Assembly (NCBI GenBank): GCA_020355945.1
Contig: CP070627.1
Coordinates: forward strand, 5,117,888-5,123,703
Source: Candidatus Aminicenantota bacterium
GTDB lineage: Bacteria > Acidobacteriota > Aminicenantia > UBA2199
Direction of reading: 5' to 3'
DNA: 5,816 nucleotides
The translations under genes and the position numbers were made by a program. Each line of letters begins with the position of its first letter. Position 1 is the stretch's first letter. Positions 1 to 4,915 of the stretch are shown in pieces. The notes under the pieces are model-generated. The model searched no databases. It was not told the origin of the DNA and was given only the letters and a program-made list of their open reading frames with translations.

Positions 1-732
1 GATATTTATCAACTGGGGGTGATGATTACTGAAATCCTGTTGGGAGAGTATTGGCAGACGAATGATGAAGAATCGGTTATCAGCGGTATCCAGGGGGTGG
101 ATTTTGAAAAAGACTTCCTGGTGACCTTTGCTGTCAATGACATCCATCCATATATCGTTGAAAAAATTAGCAAAGCCACCACCCGGAAAATCAATAAGCG
201 GTATCGCTCTGCCGCGGAATTCAAAAAAGAGATGCATGAGGCCTTGCAGCGTGTGGAAAAACAAGGAAAAAAAATCAAACCAAAGGAGGAAATAAAAAAA
301 AATATCTCTATTTCTTACAAGCGAATCCTGCTATTACTACCGGACCAGGAAGGGATAAAAGGAACCGGGAAAGAAGACGAAAGTGTCAGTATGAAGACGA
401 TCGATTATAAAGGGCAAAAGAATATCGATATGGGAACAGCGGACCGAGTTCGGCTCGATTTCAACGGTTTGCAGTTAAGAAAAGCGAAAATCATCGGTAC
501 CTCTTTTCTTAGATGTCAACAAGACAATAACTCGATCCTGGTCCAGGTGAATACGGAGGACATCAAAAAAACAGTTCAGCCAATTATGAAGCCTGGTATT
601 ATAAGCACACTCAGTCATTTTCTTGGTTCAAGTTTTTTGCGTTCCCGGGGGCAGGGTGGGGGAAATGTGCGTATCGAATTTGACTGCCGGGCAATTCTGT
701 ACATTGAAGGCGAAACCCGAAGCGGATCATAA
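1..732 (+). CDS. Ser/Thr protein kinase, C-terminal part (5' end outside window)
   Basis: The frame is open from base 1, so the start lies upstream and an internal GTG/ATG near position 19 should not be taken as the start. Visible residues begin with DIYQLGV, matching the conserved Asp-containing subdomain IX of Hanks-type kinases (usually D-[IV]-[YW]-S-L-G). Residues 66-74 (KRYRSAAEF) match subdomain XI with its invariant Arg (R67), so the kinase domain ends near residue 80. The catalytic loop and ATP site are not in the window. A Lys-rich linker (about 82-102) follows. The remaining ~140 residues look beta-rich and include a Gly-rich loop (RGQGGG) near the end; I do not recognise this tail. 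No transmembrane segment is seen after the kinase domain. The gene ends with TAA, 14 bp before the ankyrin gene, which suggests co-transcription. The role would be phosphorylation of Ser/Thr on unknown targets. The kinase call is fairly firm for the first 80 residues; the tail is unassigned. Confidence 0.8.
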   Translation, partial: DIYQLGVMITEILLGEYWQTNDEESVISGIQGVDFEKDFLVTFAVNDIHPYIVEKISKATTRKINKRYRSAAEFKKEMHEALQRVEKQGKKIKPKEEIKKNISISYKRILLLLPDQEGIKGTGKEDESVSMKTIDYKGQKNIDMGTADRVRLDFNGLQLRKAKIIGTSFLRCQQDNNSILVQVNTEDIKKTVQPIMKPGIISTLSHFLGSSFLRSRGQGGGNVRIEFDCRAILYIEGETRSGS

Positions 733-746
733 AAAGGCAGGAGCAA

Positions 747-1322
747 ATGCAGCGAAAAGTGGAAAAAGTCTTCAAGGCTTTAAGCAAAAAAGGAATGGTG
801 CGGGCTTTTATCGAAACAGACAAAAAAGAATATGTCTATCCGTTGATTACTCGAAATCAACCTAAAAAAACATTGAAAAAAATCTATCTTGTTTTGCTGG
901 GAATGGTTTTCTTGTTGGCGGTGGGAATCACGGCCTTCAATCAATTGGTGAAAGAAAAACCAACAGGAACGGTTTCCCACCGCAGTTCATTGGACCGCCA
1001 GGACGGTTATGGGCTGACTCCTCTGCACCATGCGGTGATACGGGCTGATATGGAAACGATTAAAGGCTTAATTGAAAAGGGCGCAGGAATCGATATCCAG
1101 GATAATTACGGCTGGACACCCCTTCATTGGGCTGTTTTCAAGCAGGATGAAATGATTTGCCGGTTCCTGGTGCAAACCGGCGCAGCCAAAAACATCACCA
1201 CCAGTCAATCCTGGTTTAAATTCCCCGCCGGTGTAACGGCCCTGGAAATGGCGAAAATTACTAAAAATAAGGCGCTGCAGGCAATCCTGGCCCCGGGAAA
1301 AATCGAAAATAAAAATTTTTGA
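747..1322 (+). CDS. Single-pass membrane protein with ankyrin repeats
   Basis: This is a 191-residue protein. The ATG at 747 follows AGGAG at 739-743. The N-terminal ~45 residues are basic and include a Lys-rich stretch (NQPKKTLKK) just before a hydrophobic segment at about 46-66. By the positive-inside rule the N-terminus would be cytoplasmic and the C-terminal part periplasmic. Two good ankyrin repeats follow: residues 86-119 (GLTPLHHAV core) and 120-153 (GWTPLHWAV core), each with the TPLH turn. A third, degenerate repeat lies at about 161-183 (GVTALEMAK). Ankyrin repeats bind protein partners, so this could be an adaptor or inhibitor rather than an enzyme. It lies 14 bp behind the kinase gene, and its cytoplasmic N-terminus could be a kinase substrate or docking segment, which is inference. 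The stop is TGA, inside the AT-rich tract that leads into the next promoter. The ankyrin call is confident; the function is unknown. Confidence 0.85.
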   Translation: MQRKVEKVFKALSKKGMVRAFIETDKKEYVYPLITRNQPKKTLKKIYLVLLGMVFLLAVGITAFNQLVKEKPTGTVSHRSSLDRQDGYGLTPLHHAVIRADMETIKGLIEKGAGIDIQDNYGWTPLHWAVFKQDEMICRFLVQTGAAKNITTSQSWFKFPAGVTALEMAKITKNKALQAILAPGKIENKNF

Positions 1323-1360
1323 ATTTTTTTATTGACATTAGCGACATTATATATTATAAT
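1309..1360 (+). promoter_or_regulatory. Full-consensus sigma-70 promoter with UP-like A/T tract
   Basis: TTGACA at 1332-1337 and TATAAT at 1355-1360 match the bacterial housekeeping sigma-factor consensus at 12 of 12 bases, with the optimal 17-bp spacer. Directly upstream (1309-1331), runs of A then T resemble an UP element that contacts the alpha subunit. The predicted start of transcription is about 1366-1368, giving a leader of about 30 nt before the ATG at 1397. It should drive barrel A and probably the serpin, META and barrel B genes. The UP-like tract overlaps the end of the ankyrin gene. Confidence 0.85.
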
Positions 1361-1364
1361 ATAA

Positions 1365-1380
1365 GAGGTGAATCAACCTC
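1365..1380 (+). promoter_or_regulatory. Short dyad at the predicted transcription start
   Basis: GAGGT (1365-1369) and ACCTC (1376-1380) are perfect inverted 5-base arms around a 6-base centre. The dyad overlaps the expected +1 position, so it may be an operator for a regulator. If transcription starts early enough, it may instead be a 5'-end mRNA hairpin. CCTC at 1377-1380 can alternatively pair with GAGG of the ribosome binding site at 1387-1390. Short arms make chance occurrence possible. Confidence 0.35.
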
Positions 1381-1382
1381 AA

Positions 1383-1390
1383 AAAGGAGG
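1383..1390 (+). promoter_or_regulatory. Ribosome binding site deciding the start of barrel A
   Basis: AAAGGAGG sits 6 nt before the ATG at 1397. An earlier in-frame ATG at 1319 exists, but it lies upstream of the promoter, lacks a ribosome binding site and would add a non-signal N-terminus. The start at 1397 gives a clean signal peptide. Confidence 0.85.
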
Positions 1391-1396
1391 CAGCGA

Positions 1397-2092
1397 ATGA
1401 CACGGATATTTAGAGGTTGTGCGTTTGGCATTGTGTTGGTATTGTTGTTGGTATGCGGTGTTGGGGATGGTTACGGCGCGGAGTTTGGAGTAAGGATAGG
1501 GACCCAGCGGTTAGAGAGTAATAGTGAATCCTTTCGTCCCAAAGTGGGTTTATTCTATTCTTTTCAACTGGGTAAGAATTTTAATTTACAGCCGGAGATT
1601 TACTTATCATATTACACCTATGATTATGCTGGCGTCAGTTTTGCCGGGAGTGCCACCTCCAGGAAGGAGTTAAGGTTTTATGATAATATACGGTACCTGG
1701 AAATTCCTGTGTTATTAAAATACAGGATACCGTTGAAGGGAGATTTGCGGCCGGTGGTTACAGCGGGTGGGTATGCAGGGTTTCGTTTGAGTCAGCAGAT
1801 CCCTGAGGAGGATACGAGGGTTTTCAGCGCGGACTGGTGGGAGGGGTATGAAACCCCGTTAACCCGGGAGTATGCCGGTGTGGAAGGTGGTTTGGTTTTG
1901 GGGATTGGTATTGAACACGGCAGCGGGAATACAACGTTAAGTTTTGATGTTCGCTTTAACATCGGTTTGACTACGTTGGCGAAAATATTCAGTAGTTTTC
2001 CTACCAGGAATGAGTTCGGGATTTACGCATTGTCATATGACTATACTCAACGGAATCATTCCATGTCCTTCATGGTGGGTCTTAGTTTTTAA
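1397..2092 (+). CDS. PorT-like outer-membrane beta-barrel protein (barrel A)
   Basis: The protein has 231 residues from the ATG at 1397. A signal peptide is clear: basic N-region (MTRIFR), hydrophobic core at about 8-20, and likely cleavage after GYGA (residue 28). The mature part alternates polar and apolar residues in short beta strands with many Tyr, Phe and Gly. It has the LEIPVLLKYR block at 101-110, which resembles the Y-[LI]-E-[IV]-P-[LV]-L-[LI]-K pattern of the PorT / OMP_b-brl_2 family of eight-stranded barrels. It ends with GLSF, and the terminal Phe is the usual BAM recognition signal. It is a paralogue of the gene at 4046-4660, sharing the EIPVLLKYR block, GGYxxFR, EYAGVxGG and a GIxxEHG-like motif. 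It is the first gene of the cassette, directly behind a consensus promoter and ribosome binding site. The barrel fold is fairly sure; whether it is a structural, transport or assembly protein cannot be told. Confidence 0.8.
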   Translation: MTRIFRGCAFGIVLVLLLVCGVGDGYGAEFGVRIGTQRLESNSESFRPKVGLFYSFQLGKNFNLQPEIYLSYYTYDYAGVSFAGSATSRKELRFYDNIRYLEIPVLLKYRIPLKGDLRPVVTAGGYAGFRLSQQIPEEDTRVFSADWWEGYETPLTREYAGVEGGLVLGIGIEHGSGNTTLSFDVRFNIGLTTLAKIFSSFPTRNEFGIYALSYDYTQRNHSMSFMVGLSF

Positions 2093-2138
2093 TAATGAGC
2101 AAAGGAGGGAAAGGGGCGGAAAGCAAATTAAGAAAAGT

Positions 2139-2147
2139 AAAAGGAGG
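2139..2147 (+). promoter_or_regulatory. Ribosome binding site of the serpin gene
   Basis: AAAAGGAGG lies 5 nt before the ATG at 2153, at the end of a strongly purine-rich spacer (about 2097-2147). A second Shine-Dalgarno-like AAAGGAGGG at 2101-2109 has no start codon at a suitable distance and looks non-functional. Confidence 0.75.
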
Positions 2148-2152
2148 AATAA

Positions 2153-3478
2153 ATGGGAATTATAAAAAAAACATTTAACCTGTGTTTGTTCATGTTAATC
2201 ATTGTGGTGGTGTTTTCTTTTCCCGGGTGCCAAAATTCTGGGGACGATTCATCTACTATTGTTGAAGCGAATATGATAAAGTCTAACCTGGAACGAAACT
2301 TATCACCTACCCTGGAACCAGGCGATTTGACCCAACTGGTTGAAGGTAATACGGCCTTTGCCTTAGATTTTTACCATGAAGCAGCGGGAGAGCCGGGGAA
2401 TTTCATTTTTTCGCCTCACAGTATTTCTGTGGCTTTTGCCATGACCTATGCGGGAGCCAGGAACAATACCGAAGCTCAAATGGCTCAAACGCTGCATTTT
2501 AATCTTCCCCGGGAGCGTTTACATGCGGCGTTTAATGCTTTAGACCTGGCGTTGAACAGCCGGGGTCAAGGCGGGGGAGACAGTGAAGGCACGGATTTCA
2601 AACTCCACATCGTAAATGCCGCCTGGGCCCAGGACGGGTATTCCTTCCTGCAGAATTTCCTGGATGTACTGGCGGTTAACTATGGTGCGGGCATGTACAT
2701 TCTTGATTTTATAACAGACCCGGAAGGCGCACGCCAGACCATCAATAATTGGGTGGCGCAGCAGACCGAAGACAAAATAAAAGACCTGCTGCCCCGGGAT
2801 GCAATCAACCCGCTTACCCGACTGGTGTTAACCAACGCGATTTATTTTTACGGGGCATGGGCGGTTCCCTTTGATGAGGTTCTGACTGAGAATGGTAATT
2901 TTTATCTTGTCGATGGTGATGTAATTTCGGTTCCCATGATGAGCCTTTCCCCGGAAAATAGTGAAACACTTCCTGCCGTGGTTCTTGATGGGTATACAGC
3001 GGTGGACCTGCCTTATAAGGGCAGAGAGATCGCCATGTTGATCCTGGTGCCGGACCGGGGTCGGTTCTTTGAATTTGAACAGGCCCTGGATGCAAACCTG
3101 GTCGCTCGCACGGTTGATTCACTGGTCCCTTGGGACCTGCGCCTGAAGATGCCAAAGTTTAAGTATGAATCGAAAGTCCAGTTGAAAGAGCCGCTTTCCC
3201 GGATGGGAATGCCGGAGGCCTTTGATCCGTACAATGCTGATTTCTCAGGAATGAATGGCCTGAGGGAGTTGTTTATCCAGGATGCTTTTCATAAGGCGTT
3301 TATTTCGGTGGATGAAAAAGGTACGGAAGCAGCGGCAGCAACTGCTGTAGTGATAACGCTTACCGGGGCAGGGACTCCTTTTACGGTCATCATTGACAGA
3401 CCCTTTATCTATCTTATCCGTGATATCGAAACCGGTGCCATCCTGTTTGTCGGACGAGTTATGAACCCGGAAGAATAG
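2153..3478 (+). CDS. Lipoprotein serpin (serine/cysteine protease inhibitor)
   Basis: The protein has 441 residues. The N-terminus is a lipoprotein-type signal (MGIIKK, then a hydrophobic core) ending FPGC, so Cys26 is the likely lipidated residue; Pro at -2 is unusual. A ~40-residue linker precedes a full-length serpin domain (about 66-441). Family motifs in order are FSPHSI (86-91), NAIYFYGAW (228-236), VPMM (260-263), LPYKG (286-290), LKMPKF (331-336), the hinge EKGTEAAAAT (388-397), DRPFIYLI (415-422, fits the serpin signature) and FVGRVMNP (432-439). The hinge has Gly at P15, Thr at P14, Glu at P13 and Ala at P12-P9, as in inhibitory serpins, which trap proteases covalently by inserting the cleaved loop. 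By standard counting P1 would be Thr404, but the loop is about two residues longer than in alpha-1-antitrypsin, so P1 is uncertain. No Arg or Lys is present nearby, which disfavours trypsin-like targets. The protein probably acts in the periplasm or on the cell surface. The META gene follows after 17 bp. Confidence 0.95.
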   Translation: MGIIKKTFNLCLFMLIIVVVFSFPGCQNSGDDSSTIVEANMIKSNLERNLSPTLEPGDLTQLVEGNTAFALDFYHEAAGEPGNFIFSPHSISVAFAMTYAGARNNTEAQMAQTLHFNLPRERLHAAFNALDLALNSRGQGGGDSEGTDFKLHIVNAAWAQDGYSFLQNFLDVLAVNYGAGMYILDFITDPEGARQTINNWVAQQTEDKIKDLLPRDAINPLTRLVLTNAIYFYGAWAVPFDEVLTENGNFYLVDGDVISVPMMSLSPENSETLPAVVLDGYTAVDLPYKGREIAMLILVPDRGRFFEFEQALDANLVARTVDSLVPWDLRLKMPKFKYESKVQLKEPLSRMGMPEAFDPYNADFSGMNGLRELFIQDAFHKAFISVDEKGTEAAAATAVVITLTGAGTPFTVIIDRPFIYLIRDIETGAILFVGRVMNPEE

Positions 3479-3495
3479 GGGACAGGAGGTAACCA

Positions 3496-3975
3496 ATGAA
3501 ACGGTTTTTTTTGATTTTTATGCTGCTTTTCATGGTTTCCGGTATGGTGTTTTATACGGGATGTAAGAAAAGCGATTTAAACGATCCCCCGGATATGTCA
3601 GTGGTAGGTGTTAAGTGGATTCTTGAATCGATTCAATATTCCGCCAGAAACGTGATAACCATCGAGGAAATGTTTTATATCCTGCTTAAAGAGGATTTTA
3701 GGGTAGAAATGGAGGTGGATTGTAATTATTGTGCTGGCAGTTATGCATTGGGAAACAATAATTTCATTTTATTTGATTATTCCACCATCGCGTGTACTGA
3801 AGCCGACTGCGGAGATGATTCCCTGGACGAAGAATTCCATGAAGCTTTAAATACAGCTTCCAGGTATGAAGTGGATGGCAATAGACTTCGAGTTTATTTT
3901 AACAATGAGCAAAGTCAGTTAAATTTTATTGCTGCCCCCGCTGCATTGGGGCCTATTAGTAAAAAGCTTTTGTAG
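3496..3975 (+). CDS. META/HslJ-like domain lipoprotein
   Basis: The protein has 159 residues. AGGAGGT at 3484-3490 supports the ATG at 3496. The signal peptide ends YTGC with likely lipidated Cys23, followed by KKSD. The mature part fits the META (DUF306/HslJ) pattern: Trp41 in the opening strand (VKWILESI), then DCNYCAGSY (75-83) in place of the usual G-C-N-x-x-x-G-x-Y, then STIAC (96-100) for the T-x-x-x-C region, EEFHEAL (112-118), and the closing strands RYEVDGNRLRVYF (123-135) and QLNFIA. META domains occur in envelope and heat-inducible proteins of poorly known function. Extra cysteines (Cys76, Cys79, Cys100, Cys105) could form disulfides in the periplasm, which is inference. It lies 17 bp behind the serpin gene, so both are probably made from one mRNA. 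The family call rests on motif pattern alone and is moderately confident. Confidence 0.7.
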   Translation: MKRFFLIFMLLFMVSGMVFYTGCKKSDLNDPPDMSVVGVKWILESIQYSARNVITIEEMFYILLKEDFRVEMEVDCNYCAGSYALGNNNFILFDYSTIACTEADCGDDSLDEEFHEALNTASRYEVDGNRLRVYFNNEQSQLNFIAAPAALGPISKKLL

Positions 3976-3980
3976 GGGGT

Positions 3981-4016
3981 CGAGGGGGGCGGTTTTCTCG
4001 AAAAGAGCCCCCCTCG
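3981..4016 (+). other. Strong intercistronic hairpin
   Basis: CGAGGGGGGC (3981-3990) and GCCCCCCTCG (4007-4016) are a perfect 10-bp inverted repeat. Inside it, TTTT (3993-3996) and AAAA (4001-4004) extend the stem by 4 bp around a CTCG tetraloop, separated by a GG/GA internal loop. There is no T-run after it, so it is not a standard intrinsic terminator on the + strand. It starts 5 nt after the META stop and ends 29 nt before the ATG of barrel B. It may protect or process the mRNA, attenuate barrel B, or be a member of an interspersed palindromic repeat family. Confidence 0.6.
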
Positions 4017-4031
4017 TCGCCGAAGGCAAGA

Positions 4032-4040
4032 AAAGGAGGT
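4032..4040 (+). promoter_or_regulatory. Ribosome binding site of barrel B
   Basis: AAAGGAGGT lies 5 nt before the ATG at 4046 and is nearly identical to the site in front of the serpin gene (both followed by an A/T spacer ending ATAA before ATG). Confidence 0.75.
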
Positions 4041-4045
4041 AATAA

Positions 4046-4660
4046 ATGAGTAAAAGGTTTTCAAAAATAGTTGTTGTGTTGATGGTATTGGGTTTAAGTG
4101 GTGCTTTTGCATCGTTGGTATTGGCAAACCAGCCAGGTGTAAAAGCAGGTTTCCAGGGTATTGAGGGTGCTAAACTGGGTGTTTTTTATGATATAGACCT
4201 GGGTGAGACCCTGCAGTTTCAGCCGGGGATTTACTACACCCTGAGAAAGTACAGGGTTCCTCCGCCGGATTGGTATGACACACCGGATGAAAAGATTTAC
4301 GACACGGTACGGTTTATAGAGATACCGGTGCTGCTGAAGTATAGATTCAATTTAAGAGGTCCTAGCCAACCTTTTTTATTTGGTGGAGGTTATGTGGCTT
4401 TCAGGATAAGTGAACAAATGGTTTTTGACAATAGTTTCCCCGGCGGTTTTCGTCAGTATGCCGGTGTAGATGGCGGTGTTGTCCTGGGCGCCGGATTTGA
4501 ACACGGCCGGGGAAGAATGAAGTTTCACCTTGATTTCCGTGCTAACATCGGGCTCAGCCGGGTACAAAAAGTGGAGCACGGTATGTTCCTATCCAGCTTA
4601 AGTCCGCCTATAAAAAATAAGAATCGTTCCCTTTCTATTTTGCTAGGTGTGAGTTTTTAA
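4046..4660 (+). CDS. PorT-like outer-membrane beta-barrel protein (barrel B)
   Basis: The protein has 204 residues. The signal peptide (MSKRFSK plus a hydrophobic core) has likely cleavage after LVLA at residue 27. The mature protein is a small barrel with RFIEIPVLLKYR at 89-100, GGGYVAFR at 113-120, QYAGVDGG at 137-144, GAGFEHGRG at 148-156, and a terminal SILLGVSF that ends in Phe. All of these blocks align in order with the gene at 1397-2092, so the two are paralogues, this copy being about 27 residues shorter, mainly in extracellular-loop-like segments (for example the region after the QPGIYY strand and before the final strand). Divergence between the copies is high outside the shared blocks, so the duplication is not recent. 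It is separated from the META gene by 70 bp containing a strong hairpin, with no clear promoter, so it is probably the last gene of the cassette. The exact function is unknown. Confidence 0.8.
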   Translation: MSKRFSKIVVVLMVLGLSGAFASLVLANQPGVKAGFQGIEGAKLGVFYDIDLGETLQFQPGIYYTLRKYRVPPPDWYDTPDEKIYDTVRFIEIPVLLKYRFNLRGPSQPFLFGGGYVAFRISEQMVFDNSFPGGFRQYAGVDGGVVLGAGFEHGRGRMKFHLDFRANIGLSRVQKVEHGMFLSSLSPPIKNKNRSLSILLGVSF

Positions 4661-4684
4661 CTTACCCCTCCCATCAGTTTTGCC

Positions 4685-4745
4685 CATCCATACCGGGTTT
4701 TAGTCGTCCATTCGGGGTATTGACCCGCCCGTTCGGGTTTTTACC
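4685..4745 (+). repeat. Three degenerate ~20-bp direct repeats
   Basis: Three head-to-tail units start at about 4685, 4705 and 4726. They share the pattern C-N-Y-C-C-[AG]-T-[AT]-C-[CG]-G-G-[GT]-T-[AT]-T-T with period 20-21. A fourth, poorer partial unit may precede them near 4671 (CCATCA then GTTTTG). There are no unique spacers between units, so this is not a CRISPR array. The third unit is part of the terminator-like hairpin. Confidence 0.45.
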
Positions 4746-4746
4746 C
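4715..4746 (+). terminator. Terminator-like hairpin after barrel B
   Basis: The inner stem is ACCCG (4723-4727) with CGGGT (4734-4738) around a 6-nt loop, followed by a T-run (4738-4742). An outer stem GGGTA (4715-4719) with TACCC (4742-4746) can close around it through a 3x3 internal loop. It lies 55 nt after the barrel B stop, as expected for the end of the cassette transcript. The inner stem is short, so it may be a weak terminator. Confidence 0.5.
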
Positions 4747-4805
4747 AATCTTAATCAAATTTCAAAGTGCTGCCCAAAAATTATTTTGAAGAACCAAAAT
4801 TTTTA

Positions 4806-4834
4806 TTGCATTTTTGCCGGTTTTCTGTTATATA
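4806..4834 (+). promoter_or_regulatory. Candidate promoter for cas6
   Basis: TTGCAT (4806-4811) and TATATA (4829-4834) are spaced by 17 bp, with TG at 4826-4827 giving an extended -10 (TGnTATATA). The surrounding sequence (about 4780-4860) is AT-rich. The leader to the ATG at 4912 would be about 70 nt. AT-rich sequence produces such matches by chance, so this is only a candidate. Confidence 0.4.
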
Positions 4835-4888
4835 TATGTTTATATGTTTACCTCTGTGTTTCGACGTTCGTAAGGAAATATAAGTAAA

Positions 4889-4915
4889 ATGGTGAAAGGA
4901 AACTGTATAATATGA
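4889..4915 (+). CDS. Possible 8-codon leader ORF overlapping the cas6 start
   Basis: ATG at 4889 opens a frame encoding MVKGNCII, and its TGA (4913-4915) overlaps the cas6 ATG (4912-4914) as ATGA, the classic arrangement for translational coupling. AAGGAAA at about 4872-4878 could be its ribosome binding site, although the spacing is long. The cas6 start itself has only AAAGGA (4895-4900), 11 nt away, which is longer than ideal; coupling would explain this. So short an ORF can arise by chance. Confidence 0.2.
   Translation: MVKGNCII

Noticed and set aside
444..465. A short near-identical stretch shared with cas6 (around 5487-5505)
   Set aside because: The shared 18 bases encode similar beta-strand residues (VRLxFN) in unrelated proteins. 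It is too short to indicate a repeat or recombination.
647..662. G-quadruplex in the kinase gene (G5, G3, G5)
   Set aside because: There are only three G-runs of three or more. It is explained by the coding of the Gly-rich loop RGQGGG.
623..865. 80-codon + strand ORF across the kinase/ankyrin junction
   Set aside because: It overlaps two better-supported genes out of frame and has no family resemblance.
1291..1331. Intrinsic terminator after the ankyrin gene
   Set aside because: The T-run exists, but no GC-rich stem precedes it. The A/T tracts fit an UP-like element better.
1319..1396. Longer start (ATG at 1319) for barrel A
   Set aside because: It would begin upstream of the consensus promoter, has no ribosome binding site and hides the signal peptide. 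The ATG at 1397 follows AAAGGAGG.
2095..2178. Small 27-codon ORF in the purine-rich gap before the serpin
   Set aside because: There is no ribosome binding site before its ATG, it has a low-complexity Lys/Gly composition, and it overlaps the serpin start in another frame.
2814..3496. Three antisense ORFs of 73-113 codons within the serpin gene
   Set aside because: They are opposite-strand shadows of the well-supported serpin gene, with no ribosome binding sites or family motifs.
4661..4911. A CRISPR array beside cas6
   Set aside because: The repeats are ~20 bp, degenerate and abut each other without spacers. No repeat-spacer pattern is present anywhere in the window.
4904..4911. TGTATAAT directly before the cas6 ATG as a -10 box
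   Set aside because: There is no -35-like sequence 17 bp upstream, and transcription would start inside the coding region.
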